Notes under the pieces: generated by a model
The model's input: the letters and a program-made list of their open reading frames with translations, nothing else
What the model was told of the DNA's origin: nothing
The model's database searches: none
Part shown: positions 60,262-64,000 of the stretch, one piece after another
Layout: the number at the start of each line of letters is the position of its first letter
Position numbering within the stretch: the first letter of the stretch is position 1
Source: Mayamaea pseudoterrestris
Taxonomy: Eukaryota > Bacillariophyta > Bacillariophyceae > Sellaphorales > Sellaphoraceae
DNA: 64,000 nucleotides
Assembly (NCBI GenBank): GCA_027923505.1
Contig: BROI01000028.1
Coordinates: 62,001-126,000, forward strand
Direction: 5' to 3'
Program-made: the position numbers and the translations under genes

Positions 60262-63200
60262 ACTGGTGACAAGTTGTCACCAATATCATTGCCGTCCCCT
60301 GAGACACTAGCCAGGCATACCATCTTGTAGCGCAGCCTGAATAATGATGTTGGCACCATTCTGGTGTCATTTGGGTGTATACATGGCCTGCTGTAGGGGC
60401 GTTTGAATGTCACAGCATCTGCAGGCTGAGACTGGTGACAAGTTGTCACCAATATCATTGCCATCCCCTGAGACACTAGCCAGGCATACCATCTTGTAGC
60501 GCAGCCTGAATAATGATGTTGGCACCGTTCTGGTGTCATTTGGGTGTATACATGGCCTGCTGTAGGTGTGTATGAATGTCATGGCATCTGCAGGCTGAGA
60601 CTGGTGACAAGTTGTCACCAATATCATTGCTGTCCCCTGAGACACTAGCCAGGCATACCATCTCGTAGCGCAGCCTGAAAAAGGATGTTGGCACCATTCT
60701 GGTGCATTTTGGGCACCTACAGGGCTTGCTGTAGGGGTGTCATGGCATCCGCAGGCTGAGACTGGTGACAAGTTGTCACCAATATCATTGCTGTCCCTTG
60801 AGACACTAGCCAGGCATACCATCTTGTAGCGCAGCCTGAATGATGATGTTGGCACCATTCTGGTGTCATTTGGGTGTATACATGGCCTGCTGTAGGGGCG
60901 TTTGAATGTCACGGCATCTGCAGGCTGAGACTGGTGACAAGTTGTCACCAATATCATTGCCGTCCCCTGAGACACTAGCCAGGCATACCAGCTTGTAGCG
61001 CAGCCTGAATGATGTTGTTGGCACAATTCTGGTCTCATTTGGGTGTATACATGGCCTGCTGTAGGGGTGTTTGAATGTCACGGCATCTGCAGGCTGAGAC
61101 TGGTGACAAGTTGTCACCAATATCATTGCCGTCCCCTGAGACACTAGCCAGGCATACCATCTTGTAGCGCAGCCTGAATAATGATGTTGGCACCATTCTG
61201 GTGTCATTTAGGTATATACTTGGCCTGCCGTAGGGGCATCTGAATGTCTCTGCAGGCTGAGACTGATGACAAGCTGTCACCAATCACAATGCCGTCCCCT
61301 GAGACACTAGCCAGGCATACCATCTTGTAGCGCAGCCTGAATAATGATGTTGGCACCATTCTGGTGTCATTTGGGTGTATACATGGCCTGCTGTAGGGGC
61401 GTTTGAATGTCACGGCATCTGCATGCTGAGACTGGTGACAAGTTGTCACCAATATCATTGCCATCCCCTGAGACACTAGCCAGGCATACCATCTTGTAGC
61501 GCAGCCTGAATAATGATGTTGGCACCATTCTGGTGTCATTTGGGTGTATACATGGCCTGCTGTAGGGGCGTTTGAATGTCACGGCATCTGCATGCTGAGA
61601 CTGGTGACAAGTTGTCACCAATATCATTGCCATCCCCTGAGACACTAGCCAGGCATACTATCTTCTAGCGCAGCCTGAATAATGATGTTGGCACCATTCT
61701 GGTGTCATTTGGGTGTATACATAGCCTGCTGTAGGGGCGTTTGAATGTCACGGCATCCGCAGGCTGAGACTGGTGACAAGTTGTCACCAATATCATTGCC
61801 GTCCCCTGAGACACTAGCCAGGCATACCATCTTGTAGCGCAGCCTGAATAATGATGTTGGCACCATTCTGGTGTCATTTGGGTGTATACATGGCCTGCTG
61901 TAGGGGCGTTTGAATGTCACGGCATCTGCAGGCTGAGACTGGTGACGAGTTGTCACCAATATCATTGCCGTCCCCTGAGACACTAGCCAGGCATACCATC
62001 TTGTAGCGCAGCCTGAATAATGATGTTGGCACCATTCTGGTGTCATTTGGGTGTATACATGGCCTGCTGTAGGGGCGTTTGAATGTCACGGCATCTGCAG
62101 GCTGAGACTGGTGACAAGTTGTCACCAATATCATTGCCGTCCCCTGAGACACTAGCCAGGCATACCATCTTGTAGCGCAGCCTGAATAATGATGTTGGCA
62201 CCATTCTGGTGTCATTTGGGTATATGCTTGGCCTGCTGTAGGTGTGTTTGAATGTCACGGCATCTGCAGGCTGAGACTGGTGACAAGTTGTCACCAATAT
62301 CATTGCCATCCCCTGAGACACTAGCCAGGCATACCATCTTGTAGCGCAGCCTGAATAATGATGTTGGCACCATTCTGGTGTCATTTGGGTGTATACATGG
62401 CCTGCTGTAGGGGCGTTTGAATGTCACGGCATCTGCAGGCTGAGACTGGTGACAAGTTGTCACCAATATCATTGCCGTCCCCTGAGACACTAGCCAGGCA
62501 TACCATCTTGTAGCGCAGCCTGAATAATGATGTTGGCACCATTCTGGTGTCATTTGGGTGTATACATGGCCTGCTGTAGGGGCGTTTGAATGTCACGGCA
62601 TCTGCAGGCTGAGACTGGTGACAAGTTGTCACCAATATCATTGCCGTCCCCTGAGACACTAGCCAGGCATACCATCTTGTAGCGCAGCCTGAATAATGAT
62701 GTTGGCACCATTCTGGTGTCATTTGGGTATATACATGGCCTGCTGTAGGGGCGTTTGAATGCAGCATCTGCAGGCTGAGACTGGTGACAAGTTGTCACCA
62801 ATCACAATGCCGTCCCCTGAGACACTAGCCAGGCATACCATCTTGTAGCGCAGCCTGAATAATGATGTTGGCACCATTCTGGTGTCATTTGGGTGTATAC
62901 ATGGCCTGCTGTAGGGGCGTTTGAATGTCACGGCATCTGCAGGCTGAGACTGGTGACAAGTTGTCACCAATATCATTGCCATCCCCTGAGACACTAGCCA
63001 GGCATACCATCTTGTAGCGCAGCCTGAATAATGATGTTGGCACCATTCTGGTGTCATTTGGGTGTATACATGGCCTGCTGTAGGGGCGTTTGAATGTCAC
63101 GGCATCCGCAGGCTGAGACTGGTGACAAGTTGTCACCAATATCATTGTTGTCCCTTGAGACACTAGCCAGGCATACAATCTTGTAGCGCAGCCTGAATTA

Positions 63201-64000
63201 TGATGTTGGCACCATTCTGGTGTCATTTGGGTGTATACATGGCCTGCTGTAGGGGCGTTTGAATGTCACGGCATCTGCAGGCTGAGACTGGTGACAAGTT
63301 GTCACCAATATCATTGCCGTCCCCTGAGACACTAGCCAGGCATACCATCTTGTAGCGCAGCCTGAATAATGATGTTGGCACCATTCTGGTGTCATTTGGG
63401 TGTATACATGGCCTGCTGTAGGGGCGTTTGAATGTCACGGCATCTGCAGGCTGAGACTGGTGACAAGTTGTCACCAATATCATTGCCGTCCCCTGAGACA
63501 CTAGCCAGGCATACCATCTTGTAGCGCAGCCTGAATAATGATGTTGGCACCATTCTGGTGTCATTTGGGTATAGTCATGGCCTGCTGTAGGGGTGATTGA
63601 ATGTCACGGCATCCGCGGGCTGAGACTGGTGACAAGTTGTCACTAATATCATTGCCATCCCCTGAGACACTAGCCAGGCATACCCTCTTGTAGCAGCCTA
63701 GGCCACACCATGTCACGATCTGGTGTCATTTGGGTGTACACATGGCCTGCTTTAGGGGCGTTTGAATGTCACGGCATCTGCAGGCTGAGACTGGTGACAA
63801 GTTGTCACCAATATCATTGCTGTCCCTTGAGACACTAGCCAGGCATACTATCTAGTAGCTCAGCCCGAATAATGATGTTGGCACTATTCTGGTGTCATTT
63901 GGGTGTATACATGGCCTGCCAAAGAGGCGTTTGAATGTCACGGCATCTGCAGGCTGAGACTGGTGACAAGTTGTCACCAATATCATTGCCGTCCCCTGAG
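57577..64000. repeat. 169-bp satellite, array 2 second block (about 38 units, runs off the window)
   Basis: Continuous 169-bp units to the end of the window. Units from about 61.2 kb on are very uniform. A rearranged unit lies near 63700 ('CAGCCTAGGCCACACC'). Since 169 is not a multiple of three, each unit shifts frame, so the recurring 113-codon open stretches on the minus strand are not genes. Confidence 0.95.
62109..62127. promoter_or_regulatory. Representative 19-bp dyad of the satellite unit (possible protein-binding site)
   Basis: TGGTGACAAGTTGTCACCA has perfect 9-bp inverted arms around one central base. It is present in nearly every unit of the large array. A third half-site, TGTCAC, lies about 26 bp before it in the same unit. 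Binding is inferred from the symmetry only. Confidence 0.55.

Noticed and set aside
54731-63564. Series of 113-codon open frames on the minus strand, every 169 bp
   Set aside because: They follow the satellite period; because 169 is not a multiple of three each begins in a new frame and overlaps the next. They are a by-product of the repeat, not genes.
1-64000. CRISPR arrays, operons, bacterial origins and ribosome-binding sites
   Set aside because: Spliced genes and organelle leaders show a eukaryotic nuclear genome; the repeats are head-to-tail satellites without spacers.

Overview
The window looks like nuclear DNA of a photosynthetic stramenopile, most likely a diatom or close ochrophyte relative. 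The reasons are: intron-poor genes on both strands with short GT-AG introns (about 60-130 nt); several N-terminal signal peptides followed by an Ala-Phe type ('ASAF') plastid junction (nitrite reductase, an M16 peptidase, MsrA with A-W instead, a small thylakoid protein); a fused NirB-NirD-type nitrite reductase; and a copia-type retroelement whose reverse transcriptase resembles the CoDi elements of diatoms. The species itself cannot be fixed from the sequence.

Layout. 1-5.4 kb: end of a TraB gene, a head-to-head pair of sulfotransferase-like Golgi genes, and a sideroflexin. 5.5-19.3 kb: an O-succinylbenzoyl-CoA ligase-like enzyme ending in SKL, a kinesin-light-chain-like TPR protein, a secreted trypsin with a ShK-like tail, an N-myristoylated SPRY protein, a fluoride channel (FluC) with a frame problem, an F-box/LRR protein and a TANGO6/RTP1 homologue. 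19.7-25.2 kb: nitrite reductase, a TMEM97 homologue and a YtoQ protein, with a 42-bp minisatellite between the last two. 25.3-28.8 kb: a decayed Spo11/TopoVI-A gene end, a 169-bp satellite array and a decayed Pro/Ser-rich coding repeat. 29-38 kb: a Vti1-like SNARE without a membrane anchor, ArfB/ICT1, MsrA, a mitochondrial carrier, an LRR-like unknown, a GNAT and a plastid-type unknown. 38.4-46.7 kb: a retroelement fossil, a plastid M16 peptidase and a young copia element. 46.7-53.9 kb: a glycosyltransferase, a nitroreductase-like gene, a small thylakoid protein, a ubiquitin protease and a small membrane protein. 54.3-64 kb: a large array of the same 169-bp satellite, containing an apparently identical 2,977-bp tandem duplication whose first part is a broken 3-dehydroquinate synthase end.

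Working together. Nitrite reductase (plastid N assimilation), the small thylakoid protein, MsrA, the M16 peptidase and the phylloquinone-type CoA ligase all belong to plastid or peroxisome-plastid metabolism. The others are ordinary housekeeping genes. Neighbours are often divergent or convergent at very short distance, which suggests shared promoters.

The most unusual structure is the satellite. Its 169-bp unit carries a 19-bp dyad (TGGTGACAA-G-TTGTCACCA) plus a third TGTCAC half-site. Both arrays in this window sit directly on the 5' side of a truncated, decayed 3' end of a conserved gene in the same orientation.
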